In this document: one piece after another, positions 7,311 to 13,303 of the stretch
Numbering within the stretch: the stretch's first letter is position 1
Layout of the letters: each line of letters starts with the position of its first letter
Source: Verrucomicrobiales bacterium
GTDB lineage: Bacteria; Verrucomicrobiota; Verrucomicrobiia; Limisphaerales; SXQI01
Direction: 5' to 3'
NCBI GenBank assembly: GCA_005793025.1
Contig: SXQI01000194.1
Coordinates: 1 to 14,527, forward strand
Length of the DNA: 14,527 bases
Notes under the pieces: model-generated
What the model was told of the DNA's origin: nothing
The model's database searches: none
The model's input: only the letters and a program-made list of their open reading frames with translations
Program-made: the position numbers and the translations under genes

Positions 7311-7334
7311 GGGTAGCGGCAAAATCCGATACCC
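7311..7334 (+). promoter_or_regulatory. possible hairpin just before the rplR start
   Basis: GGGTA (7311-7315) pairs with TACCC (7330-7334), and inside it CGG (7317-7319) pairs with CCG (7326-7328), separated by one G·A mismatch; the loop is CAAAAT. The hairpin ends 7 nt before the rplR ATG and occupies the place where a Shine-Dalgarno sequence would normally be. No T-run follows. It may affect rplR initiation or mRNA stability, or be chance. Confidence 0.35.
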
Positions 7335-7341
7335 TCCATAG

Positions 7342-7704
7342 ATGAGACCACAAACAAAGAATAAACTTCGTCAGCTCCGTCGCTGGCGGATCCGTAAGAA
7401 AGTAGTTGGCACCACCTTGCGTCCGCGCATGGCTGTCAAGTTCACCAATCGCAATGTCTTCGTTCAGTTCATCGACGATTCCGTCGGACGAACTGTAGCG
7501 AGTGCTACCACATTGAAGAAGGGTGATACCGATTCCAAGGGTCGGGCTAATGTTGCCAACGCAGCGTTGATTGGCAAAGAGGCAGCGGAAGCAGCGAAAG
7601 CACTTGGCATTAATGCCGTGGTCTTCGATCGCGCTGGTGCACGTTACCATGGAAAAGTGAAGGCGCTGGCTGATGCCGCGCGCGAAGCTGGCCTGCAATT
7701 TTAA
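7342..7704 (+). CDS. rplR: 50S ribosomal protein L18
   Basis: L18 binds 5S rRNA and mediates its attachment to the 50S subunit. The product is 120 aa. The basic N-terminus KNKLRQLRRWRIRKKVVGTT leads into RPRMAVKFTNRNVFVQFIDD (about 28-47); the C-terminal part has GINAVVFDRAGARYHGKVKA and ends ADAAREAGLQF, all typical of L18. The ATG at 7342 lacks any Shine-Dalgarno sequence and stands behind a 63-nt gap with a hairpin. The protein begins MRPQTKNK, so this ATG is the best start. Confidence 0.95.
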   Translation: MRPQTKNKLRQLRRWRIRKKVVGTTLRPRMAVKFTNRNVFVQFIDDSVGRTVASATTLKKGDTDSKGRANVANAALIGKEAAEAAKALGINAVVFDRAGARYHGKVKALADAAREAGLQF

Positions 7705-7724
7705 TTTTAATAGGAGAACTTATC

Positions 7725-8390
7725 GTGGCAGATTTACCTAAGAAACCTCAAGGCGGTGGTCGCGGCGGATTCGCCGGACGTGGACCTAGCGGTCCTGGTG
7801 GGCGTGGACCTGGTGGACCCGGCGGGCGTGCTGGCGGTGCTGGACGCGGACCTCGCAGACGCAATGAGGGTGGCGACGGGGCTTCGGATGCCAAAGACGG
7901 AATCGAGTTGAGTGAAAAAGTTGTTTTTATCAACCGATCCTCCAAGGTCGTTAAGGGCGGTCGACGCTTCAGCTTTAGCGCACTCGTTGTTGTGGGTGAT
8001 AAACAGGGCAGGGTTGGCCTTGGTCTCGGCAAATCGGTCGAGGTTTCCGATGCTATCCGCAAAGGTGGCGAGGACGCGAAGCAACACATGGTTAAAGTTT
8101 CATTGAAACAAACCACCATTCCACACGAGGTGTTGTCCCGTTTTGGTGGAGCAGAGGTTCTATTGCGACCCGCTTCTCCCGGAACAGGCATTATTGCCGG
8201 TAAAACGGTTCGTGCTGTGTTGGAGTCGGCTGGAATTAAGGATATTCTTACCAAATCCCTAGGTTCTAGCAACGCTGCGAATGTTGCCAAGGCAACGCTC
8301 GATGCACTTTTGAGTTTACGTTTGCGTGAGGAGATTTATCGCTCCCGCGATCTGTCCCTTCGTCTCGCACCGGTTGCCCCATCTGTTTGA
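7725..8390 (+). CDS. rpsE: 30S ribosomal protein S5 with a Gly/Arg/Pro-rich N-terminal extension
   Basis: S5 is a 30S body protein at the mRNA entry channel and helps maintain decoding accuracy. The conserved part begins near residue 60 (ELSEKVVFINRSSKVVKGGR) and includes FSFSALVVVGDKQGRVGLGL (83-102), the C-terminal RPASPGTGIIAG (148-159) and KSLGSSNAANVAKAT. The first 59 residues are low-complexity, rich in Gly, Arg and Pro, with an octapeptide repeat; many bacterial S5 proteins have only a short tail here. Total length is 221 aa against about 166 in E. coli. The start is GTG, backed by AGGAGA (7712-7717) 7 nt upstream, the strongest ribosome-binding sequence in the window. Confidence 0.96.
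   Translation: MADLPKKPQGGGRGGFAGRGPSGPGGRGPGGPGGRAGGAGRGPRRRNEGGDGASDAKDGIELSEKVVFINRSSKVVKGGRRFSFSALVVVGDKQGRVGLGLGKSVEVSDAIRKGGEDAKQHMVKVSLKQTTIPHEVLSRFGGAEVLLRPASPGTGIIAGKTVRAVLESAGIKDILTKSLGSSNAANVAKATLDALLSLRLREEIYRSRDLSLRLAPVAPSV
7776..7844 (+). repeat. 24-bp tandem repeat encoding GRGPxGPG in rpsE
   Basis: Two 24-bp units (7776-7799 and 7800-7823) encode GRGPSGPG and GRGPGGPG; a third, shorter and degenerate unit (7824-7844) encodes GRAGGAG. The repeat is in frame with rpsE residues 18-40. Synonymous third-base differences between the units suggest that the amino-acid pattern is older than, or kept independently of, the exact DNA repeat. Confidence 0.8.
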
Positions 8391-8399
8391 TTTTTTGTT

Positions 8400-8867
8400 A
8401 TGCGTCTACATGATTTAAAACCTCGTCCCGGAGCCAAGCACCGTCGTAAGCGTTTGGGTCAAGGCGAGTCGAGTGGCCACGGAAAAACCAGTGGTCGCGG
8501 TGGTAAGGGACAGAGTGCCCGTTCGGGTAGCTCTATCCGTCCCGGATTTGAAGGCGGTCAAATGCCGCTATTCCGCCGGATTCCCAAACGTGGGTTTAGC
8601 AATGCGATGCACAAGACCAACTATATCGAGGTCAATCTGCAAGCGTTGAACCGTTTTGAGGATGGTGCACGAGTGGATGAGACAGCACTTCGTGCGGTCA
8701 ATGTTGCTAACGGTCGAGGTGACGGAGTCAAGATTCTTGGCACGGGTGAGCTAACCCGCAAGTTGACCGTGGTTGCTGCTGCGTTTAGTGCGACAGCACG
8801 TCAAAAAATTGAGGCTCTCGGTGGCACTTGCGAAGTGGTTGTTGCCAAGGCGAGTTCTTCAAATTGA
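8400..8867 (+). CDS. rplO: 50S ribosomal protein L15
   Basis: L15 is a late-assembly 50S protein with a long, Gly-rich N-terminal extension that runs into the rRNA. The 155-aa product starts MRLHDLKPRPGAKHRRKRLG, continues with a Gly/Ser/Lys stretch (GHGKTSGRGGKGQSARSG, 26-43) and has GFEGGQMPLFRRIPKRGF at 49-66, the family signature. It starts 9 nt after rpsE with a T-rich spacer and no Shine-Dalgarno sequence. In many bacteria rpmD (L30) lies between rpsE and rplO; there is no room for it here. Confidence 0.96.
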   Translation: MRLHDLKPRPGAKHRRKRLGQGESSGHGKTSGRGGKGQSARSGSSIRPGFEGGQMPLFRRIPKRGFSNAMHKTNYIEVNLQALNRFEDGARVDETALRAVNVANGRGDGVKILGTGELTRKLTVVAAAFSATARQKIEALGGTCEVVVAKASSSN

Positions 8868-8902
8868 TCACAGGTATCAACAACCTTTTCTAAATCATCC
8901 GC

Positions 8903-10279
8903 ATGTTCGGAGCTATAGCCAACACATTCTCAAACTGCTTCAAGATACCTGAATTGAAGTCGCGCATCCTCTTTACAGTGGCTGTGCTGGCGGTTTGCCG
9001 TTTGATCGCCCATATTCAGGTTCCAGGTTTGGATGGTGCGACATTGCAGGCATGGTTCCTTAAGAACGGTGCGGCGATGAGTGGATCGTTGCTTGGCACC
9101 TACAGTTTGTTTACGGGAGGAGCCCTTCAAAAATGTGCCGTGGGTGCTCTGGGCATCATGCCCTATATCACTGCCACCATTATCATCCAGTTGTTGAGTG
9201 CGGTTGTTCCGACACTCAGTAAATTGGCTCGTGAAGAGGGTGGACGTGCTAAAATTGTCCAATACGGGCGATTCTTAACGGTTATTCTGTGTTTAGGTCA
9301 CGGAACCCTGATGACATTGGGATGGGAAAATCCTGAGAAGTTATTCCCGGGTGTCGATAAGCTGGTGTTGATTGAGAATCTTTGGTGGTATCGGATTCAG
9401 ACCATTACGATACTTACTGCGGGAACCCTGCTGTTGATGTGGTTGGGTGAGCAAATTACTGAACGAGGTATTGGAAATGGTATCTCGCTGATCATTACGG
9501 TCGGTATCCTTGCAGACCTTCCGATGGCTGGTCAGGCTGTGGTCGAAATGTTCTTCCCACCTGAGGGAATTGAACGTCAATTTAATGGGTTTCATGCTCT
9601 TGGACTGGTCGCACTTCTAGGAGGTGTCGTGGCTGGTGTGATTGCGGTGACGCAGGCTCAGAGGAAAATTCCTGTCCAATATGCTCAGCGAAACGTGGGT
9701 AAAAAGGTTTATGCTGGTGGAAGTTCCTTCATGCCACTCCGAGTGAATTACGCGGGTGTCATGCCGATTATTTTTGCTCAAGCGATCCTCATGTTCCCTG
9801 GTATCATTCTTCTGAAGCTAGGTGAGATCACGAACGTTCCGTTCTTCTCTGAGGCCGCTCGGGAGTTGGAGCCCGGCCATATCATTTATTACTTGGTGTA
9901 TACCTTGATGATCCTGTTCTTCTCTTATTTCTGGGTTGCTACTCAATTTAATGAGATCCAGATCGCGGATGACTTGAAGAAGAACAACGGTTACATTCCG
10001 GGGGTTCGTCCGGGTCAAGCTACCAGTGAATTCCTTCACAAGACGATGAGTCGGATCACTTTGGCTGGGGCAATCTTTTTAACGCTCATTGCGCTTATTC
10101 CTCAACTTTTGGGGAACATGTTCAATATTAATCAATATGTGACCCAGTTTTTTGGTGGGACAAGTATGTTGATTACGGTTGGCGTTTTGTTGGATACGAT
10201 GCGCCAGATGGAGACTCATTTGTTGATGCGGCATTATGACGGGTTCCTGAAGAAGGGCCGCCTCAAGGGTCGCACCTAG
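8903..10279 (+). CDS. secY: preprotein translocase subunit SecY
   Basis: SecY forms the channel of the Sec translocon in the inner membrane, working with SecE, SecG and SecA or the ribosome. The product is 458 aa with about ten hydrophobic segments, roughly at 22-39, 79-103, 122-142, 162-180, 192-210, 229-250, 282-305, 327-346, 386-403 and 417-431. Signatures are GALGIMPYITATIIIQLL (81-98), GIGNGISLIIT (189-199), the cytosolic RKIPVQYAQR loop (254-263), PLRVNYAGVMPIIFAQAI (278-295) and the loop ADDLKKNNGYIPGVRPG (355-371). The C-terminal MRHYDGFLKKGRLKGR is typical. It follows rplO by 35 nt without a Shine-Dalgarno sequence. Confidence 0.98.
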   Translation: MFGAIANTFSNCFKIPELKSRILFTVAVLAVCRLIAHIQVPGLDGATLQAWFLKNGAAMSGSLLGTYSLFTGGALQKCAVGALGIMPYITATIIIQLLSAVVPTLSKLAREEGGRAKIVQYGRFLTVILCLGHGTLMTLGWENPEKLFPGVDKLVLIENLWWYRIQTITILTAGTLLLMWLGEQITERGIGNGISLIITVGILADLPMAGQAVVEMFFPPEGIERQFNGFHALGLVALLGGVVAGVIAVTQAQRKIPVQYAQRNVGKKVYAGGSSFMPLRVNYAGVMPIIFAQAILMFPGIILLKLGEITNVPFFSEAARELEPGHIIYYLVYTLMILFFSYFWVATQFNEIQIADDLKKNNGYIPGVRPGQATSEFLHKTMSRITLAGAIFLTLIALIPQLLGNMFNINQYVTQFFGGTSMLITVGVLLDTMRQMETHLLMRHYDGFLKKGRLKGRT

Positions 10280-10399
10280 AGTGGGTGTCACGGTTGCAGG
10301 GTAGGGGTTGGTTCGACGGAGGTTTTTTGAAATAGTGGCGGAGCGAGCTGGTTGTTCACCGCGTGGTGATTTCGAAGATTTGAGATTTTCATTCAAGGA
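10280..10399 (+). other. 120-nt gap between secY and map, with a weak hairpin
   Basis: This is the second-longest gap in the window. It holds a G-rich first half, a T-run (10323-10328) that no strong stem precedes, and a small stem TCACC/GGTGA (10356-10360 with 10365-10369, loop GCGT). I see no convincing -35/-10 pair and no clear terminator. In many bacteria adk lies between secY and map; no adk-like reading frame fits here. The gap may hold a promoter for map and downstream genes, but that is inference. Confidence 0.4.
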
Positions 10400-11179
10400 A
10401 TGATCATCATTAAGAATGCCAGAGAGATTGAGCTCATGCGCCAAGCGGGGCGGGCTGCTGGAGCAGTTTTAGATGAAGTAGCAGCCTTTATCCAGCCCGG
10501 TGTCACAACACGGCAAATCGACGATTTTGGTGCCGATCGGATCAAGCAGTTAGGTGGAAAGAGTGCATTCTTGGGATACAAGAAGTTTCCTTGCCACTTG
10601 TGCCTCTCAGTGAATGAGGAAGTGGTTCACGGGATGGGAAGCGATCGACGGGTTCAGTTCGGGGACATCGTAAGTGTCGATGTGGGGGTGGTGTTGAACG
10701 GATTTATCGGAGACACGGCTCGCACGGTGAAAGTGGGTGGGTGCGATCTTGGAACACAGAAGCTTCTGGACGTCACGGAGCAGGCTCTGTATCAGGGGAT
10801 CGCTTGTGCGAAGTCTGGTAATCGTGTGGTGGATATCTCGCGAGCGATTCAGACGTATGTAGAAATGAACGGCTTTAGCGTCGTTCGAGAATTTGTCGGT
10901 CATGGGGTGGGTCGGACGATGCATGAGGACCCGCAAGTGCCGAATTTTGTGGAGACGAGGGGTCAGTCGCCTAAATTGCGACCCGGGATGACGATTGCGA
11001 TTGAGCCTATGGCCAATGCAGGGTTAGCGGGTGTTGAAATTTTAAAAGATGGTTGGACAGTGGTGACGAAGGATCGTAAGGTTTCAGCCCATTTTGAACA
11101 TACGGTCTTGATCACCGAGGGAGATGCGGAGATTTTAACGTGTCCAGCAGCGAGGGATTCACGGTTGACGGAATTGTAA
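10400..11179 (+). CDS. map: methionine aminopeptidase, type I
   Basis: This enzyme removes the initiator Met from nascent cytosolic proteins. The 259-aa product begins MIIIKNAREIELMRQAG, close to the family start. All five expected metal ligands are visible: D94 (VDVG), D105 (GDTAR), H168 (GHGVG), E202 (IEPM) and E233 (HFEHT), plus H77 and H175 at positions matching the substrate-contacting histidines. Family members commonly end near the EILT motif; here 12 further residues follow, encoded by bases that overlap infA. AAGGA ends only 1 nt before the ATG, too close for good ribosome binding. Codons such as GGG, CGG and CGA look commoner here than in the ribosomal-protein genes. Confidence 0.96.
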   Translation: MIIIKNAREIELMRQAGRAAGAVLDEVAAFIQPGVTTRQIDDFGADRIKQLGGKSAFLGYKKFPCHLCLSVNEEVVHGMGSDRRVQFGDIVSVDVGVVLNGFIGDTARTVKVGGCDLGTQKLLDVTEQALYQGIACAKSGNRVVDISRAIQTYVEMNGFSVVREFVGHGVGRTMHEDPQVPNFVETRGQSPKLRPGMTIAIEPMANAGLAGVEILKDGWTVVTKDRKVSAHFEHTVLITEGDAEILTCPAARDSRLTEL

Positions 11180-11370
11180 TGGAAGTAATGCCGAGTGGGG
11201 TGTTCCGTGTGGAACTGCCCAATGGGCATCGTATGCTGGCGCATACGTCAGCGAAGATGAGGATGAACAGTATCCAAATTAACGCTGGTGATCGGGTAAC
11301 GGTGAAGATGTCGCCTTTCGATTTGTCGAAAGGTTGTATTACGGTTAGACAGGAAAAATTGAACGCATGA
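11140..11370 (+). CDS. infA: translation initiation factor IF-1
   Basis: IF1 is an OB-fold protein that occupies the 30S A site during initiation. The 76-aa product fits the family (about 72): FTVDGIVMEVMPSGVFRVEL (7-26), PNGHRMLAHTSAKMRMN, then GDRVTVKMSPFDLSKGCITV (50-69). The start is GTG, with GGAG (11128-11131) 8 nt upstream, and it lies 40 nt inside map in another frame. An in-frame ATG at 11179, overlapping the map stop as TAATG, would lose most of the first beta strand, so I prefer GTG. The stop TGA overlaps the rpmJ start. Confidence 0.94.
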   Translation: MSSSEGFTVDGIVMEVMPSGVFRVELPNGHRMLAHTSAKMRMNSIQINAGDRVTVKMSPFDLSKGCITVRQEKLNA

Positions 11371-11480
11371 AAGTCAGGGCCTCTGTAAAGAAGCTGTGCG
11401 AGCATTGCAAAGTGGTGCGTCGCAAAGGAGTGATCCGCGTGATTTGCACAAACTCGCGGCACAAACAACGTCAGGGTTAA
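11367..11480 (+). CDS. rpmJ: 50S ribosomal protein L36, zinc-ribbon type
   Basis: L36 is the smallest 50S protein. The product is only 37 aa, so it is easily missed: MKVRASVKKLCEHCKVVRRK followed by GVIRVICTNSRHKQRQG. The zinc ligands C11, C14, C27 and H32 are all present, making it the C-plus form. It starts with ATGA overlapping the infA stop, so translation is probably coupled; AGGA (11351-11354) is 12 nt upstream. Position between infA and rpsM is the usual one. Confidence 0.95.
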   Translation: MKVRASVKKLCEHCKVVRRKGVIRVICTNSRHKQRQG

Positions 11481-11494
11481 TAACGATTTAGATT

Positions 11495-11890
11495 ATGGCA
11501 CGTATTTTAGGTGTAGATATTCCTGGTGAAAAGCGAATCGATATCGCTCTTCGCTACATTTACGGAATCGGTCCTGTGAATGCCCGGGTCATTCTTGACC
11601 GCGCTGGTATTGATCATAGCATCCGCGCGAAGAATTTGAATGAGCAACAGCTTTCTCAAATTGTGCACTCGATGCAGGATGGCAAATATGTCATTGAGGG
11701 CGATCTACGCCGGGAGCTTGGTTTGACCTTGAAGCGACTCCAAGGTATTAAATGCTATCGTGGTGTTCGCCACTTACGCAGCTTGCCTGTTCGTGGTCAA
11801 CGGACCCAGACCAATGCCCGTACCCGCAAGGGGCCGAGGAAGACAGTTGGCGTGCAACGTAACCCGAATGCCAAGACTGGTATTCACTAA
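11495..11890 (+). CDS. rpsM: 30S ribosomal protein S13
   Basis: S13 is in the 30S head and forms intersubunit bridges with the 50S central protuberance; its tail contacts the P-site tRNA. The product is 131 aa, slightly longer than the E. coli protein. Seen: MARILGVDIPGEKRIDIALR (1-20), YGIGPVNAR with a helix-hairpin-helix (23-31), DLRRELGLTLKRLQGIKCYR (70-89) and the basic GQRTQTNARTRKGPRKTVGV (101-120). It follows rpmJ by 14 nt and has no close Shine-Dalgarno sequence. Confidence 0.97.
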   Translation: MARILGVDIPGEKRIDIALRYIYGIGPVNARVILDRAGIDHSIRAKNLNEQQLSQIVHSMQDGKYVIEGDLRRELGLTLKRLQGIKCYRGVRHLRSLPVRGQRTQTNARTRKGPRKTVGVQRNPNAKTGIH

Positions 11891-11920
11891 GATTTTTTAG
11901 ACTTTTATTTAGGTTGAGAC

Positions 11921-12526
11921 ATGGCTGAGGAAGCAAAAACCAAGAAAGCTGCTCCTAAAAAGGAACAGAAAACCGACGCACCTGCTGCTGCCGCAACGGC
12001 GACTGAGCCGAAGGCACCTAAGAAGGTGGCTGGTGCTGCTGCTGCTGCTGCTGCGCCTGCTGTGGCTGTGGCACCTGCGGCGCCCGTTGCTCCAGCAGCG
12101 GCGAACGCACCTACTGCGGCTGAGTTGTTGGGGGATGATCCCAATGCAAAGAAGATCGTCAAGGCGAAGGGTTCCAAGAACGTGTCGAACGGCTTGGCGC
12201 ACATCTCTGCGACTTTTAACAACACGCAAGTGACGATTACTGATATGCAGGGTAACCTGATTGGGTGGTCGAGTGCTGGCAGGGTGGGATTTAAGGGTTC
12301 TCGGAAGAGCACGGCTTTCGCTGCGCAACAAGTAGCCCAAGATGCAGCGCGTCAAGCGATGTCGCATGGGATGCGTGAGGTTGAGATCCGCGTGAATGGT
12401 CCGGGTTCGGGACGTGAGTCCGCAATCCGCGCTTTGCAAGCGATTGGTCTTGAGATTACAACGATCAAGGATGTGACACCCATTCCGCATAATGGCTGCC
12501 GCCCACGCAAACAACGCCGCGTGTAG
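11921..12526 (+). CDS. rpsK: 30S ribosomal protein S11 with a long Ala/Pro/Lys-rich N-terminal extension
   Basis: S11 is a 30S platform protein near the E site. The conserved domain starts near residue 78 (KKIVKAKGSKNVSNGLAHIS), with ATFNNTQVTITDMQGNLIGW (97-116), GFKGSRKSTAFAAQQVAQDA, GPGSGRESAIRALQAIGLEI and the end DVTPIPHNGCRPRKQRRV. Before it are about 76 residues of Ala, Pro, Lys and Thr, including seven Ala in a row (39-45); E. coli S11 is 129 aa in total against 201 here. ATG 11921 opens the frame after AGG (11911-11913). In-frame TTG codons at 12124 and 12127 could start a shorter S11, but no ribosome-binding sequence precedes them. I recall similar leaders in Verrucomicrobiota S11. 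Confidence 0.96.
   Translation: MAEEAKTKKAAPKKEQKTDAPAAAATATEPKAPKKVAGAAAAAAAPAVAVAPAAPVAPAAANAPTAAELLGDDPNAKKIVKAKGSKNVSNGLAHISATFNNTQVTITDMQGNLIGWSSAGRVGFKGSRKSTAFAAQQVAQDAARQAMSHGMREVEIRVNGPGSGRESAIRALQAIGLEITTIKDVTPIPHNGCRPRKQRRV
12035..12052 (+). repeat. (GCT)6 trinucleotide tract in rpsK
   Basis: Six perfect GCT repeats, followed by GCG, encode the poly-Ala run (residues 39-45) in the S11 extension. The repeat unit is three bases, so gain or loss of units keeps the reading frame and only changes the Ala count. Confidence 0.9.
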
Positions 12527-12551
12527 GAATTAACTTTTAAAGTATTTAGAT

Positions 12552-13160
12552 ATGGCTCGTTATACAGGTCCTCGTCTTCGCATTAGTCGCCGTTTTGGCA
12601 TTCCTGTTTTTGGTGCTTCCAAGTATTTGGAGCGCAAGAATTATCCTCCGGGTGTTCACGGGCCAAAGTCGCGCCGGAAACACACGGATTACGGACTCGG
12701 ATTGATCGAGAAGCAAAAGCTCCGTTTCTTCTACGGTTTGATGGAGAAGCAGTTTCGTGGAGTTTATGAGCGCGCTCGCCAACGACGCGGTGTAACGGGT
12801 GTCACGATGCTCCAGATTTTGGAGACGCGATTGGACAACGTTATTTATCAGCTTGGATTTGGAAGCACTCGTGCTCAAGCCCGCCAATTGGTGGCTCATG
12901 GTCATGTGGTTGTCAATGGTCGGAAGGTGGCGATCCCATCGTTCGCGTTGAAAGTTAGCGATGTGGTGGAAGTGCGTGATAAGAGCGTGTCCCGTCAGAT
13001 CGCAACCAAGGCGTTGGAATCTTCAACGAGCCGTGCGGTGCCTGATTGGGTGTCTTTGAACAAGGACGCATTTAAGGGAACTGTGCTCAGGGTTCCATCA
13101 CGTGAGGAGATCCAACCAATCGCTAACGAACAAGCGATCGTCGAGTTTTATTCCCGTTAG
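12552..13160 (+). CDS. rpsD: 30S ribosomal protein S4, cysteine-free type
   Basis: S4 is a primary 16S rRNA-binding protein that starts 30S assembly; in several bacteria it also represses alpha-block genes (family knowledge). The product is 202 aa. It opens MARYTGPRLRISRRFG, with NYPPGVHGPKSRRK at 30-43, and the S4 RNA-binding domain is at about 92-150 (ETRLDNVIYQLGFGSTRAQA, then VAHGHVVVNGRKVAIPS). It ends AIVEFYSR. The N-terminal zinc-binding cysteines found in some S4 proteins are absent; there is no Cys at all. It starts 25 nt after rpsK without a Shine-Dalgarno sequence and is followed by the longest gap in the window. Confidence 0.97.
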   Translation: MARYTGPRLRISRRFGIPVFGASKYLERKNYPPGVHGPKSRRKHTDYGLGLIEKQKLRFFYGLMEKQFRGVYERARQRRGVTGVTMLQILETRLDNVIYQLGFGSTRAQARQLVAHGHVVVNGRKVAIPSFALKVSDVVEVRDKSVSRQIATKALESSTSRAVPDWVSLNKDAFKGTVLRVPSREEIQPIANEQAIVEFYSR

Positions 13161-13236
13161 TCAACCAATCGCTTTTGTCGGAGGTGGCGTGCTAGTTAAG
13201 CTCGCCATTTTCGATTTGAAGCATAGCAATTATATG

Positions 13237-13273
13237 GGTTGGGGATCCGGTTCGGGAAGTCGGAGAACCAGCC
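13237..13273 (+). promoter_or_regulatory. candidate structured leader hairpin before rpoA
   Basis: GGTTGG (13237-13242) pairs with CCAGCC (13268-13273), using one T·G pair. A symmetric all-purine internal loop, GGA (13243-13245) facing GAA (13265-13267), separates it from TCCG (13246-13249) paired with CGGA (13261-13264). The 11-nt loop is GTTCGGGAAGT. It ends 30 nt before the rpoA ATG and has no T-run, so it is not a standard terminator. A binding site for a regulatory protein such as S4, or an mRNA processing site, are possibilities. An alternative fold, GGTTC (13249-13253) with GAACC (13265-13269), competes with it. The rest of the 143-nt gap (13161-13303) shows only an AT-rich patch with TATATG (13231-13236) and no convincing -35. 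Confidence 0.4.
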
Positions 13274-13303
13274 AGTTTAAAATTGCAGAAAGTAATAGTT
13301 CAT

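Noticed and set aside
7132..7698. 188-aa minus-strand reading frame across the rplF–rplR junction
   Set aside because: It covers conserved L6 and L18 coding sequence on the other strand, has no recognisable domain, and the hairpin in the gap adds no support for a minus-strand gene.
7748..8290. 180-aa Pro-rich reading frame on the minus strand
   Set aside because: It is antisense to rpsE; its Pro/Ala/Arg content simply mirrors the Gly/Arg/Pro-rich S5 extension. There is no family resemblance, and S5 itself is certain.
10323..10332. T-run after secY as an intrinsic terminator
   Set aside because: The six T's are not preceded by a stable GC-rich stem, so an intrinsic terminator is not supported.
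11886..11900. CTAA/TTAG inverted repeat after rpsM
   Set aside because: Only four A/T-rich pairs; too weak to distinguish from chance.
11909..12514. 201-aa Ser/Arg-rich reading frame on the minus strand
   Set aside because: It is the antisense shadow of rpsK; poly-Ser arises from the (GCT) tract read in reverse. No recognisable domain.
13208..13236. Possible sigma70-type promoter before rpoA (TATATG as -10)
   Set aside because: The sequence at the right distance upstream matches a -35 box poorly, so I do not call a promoter.
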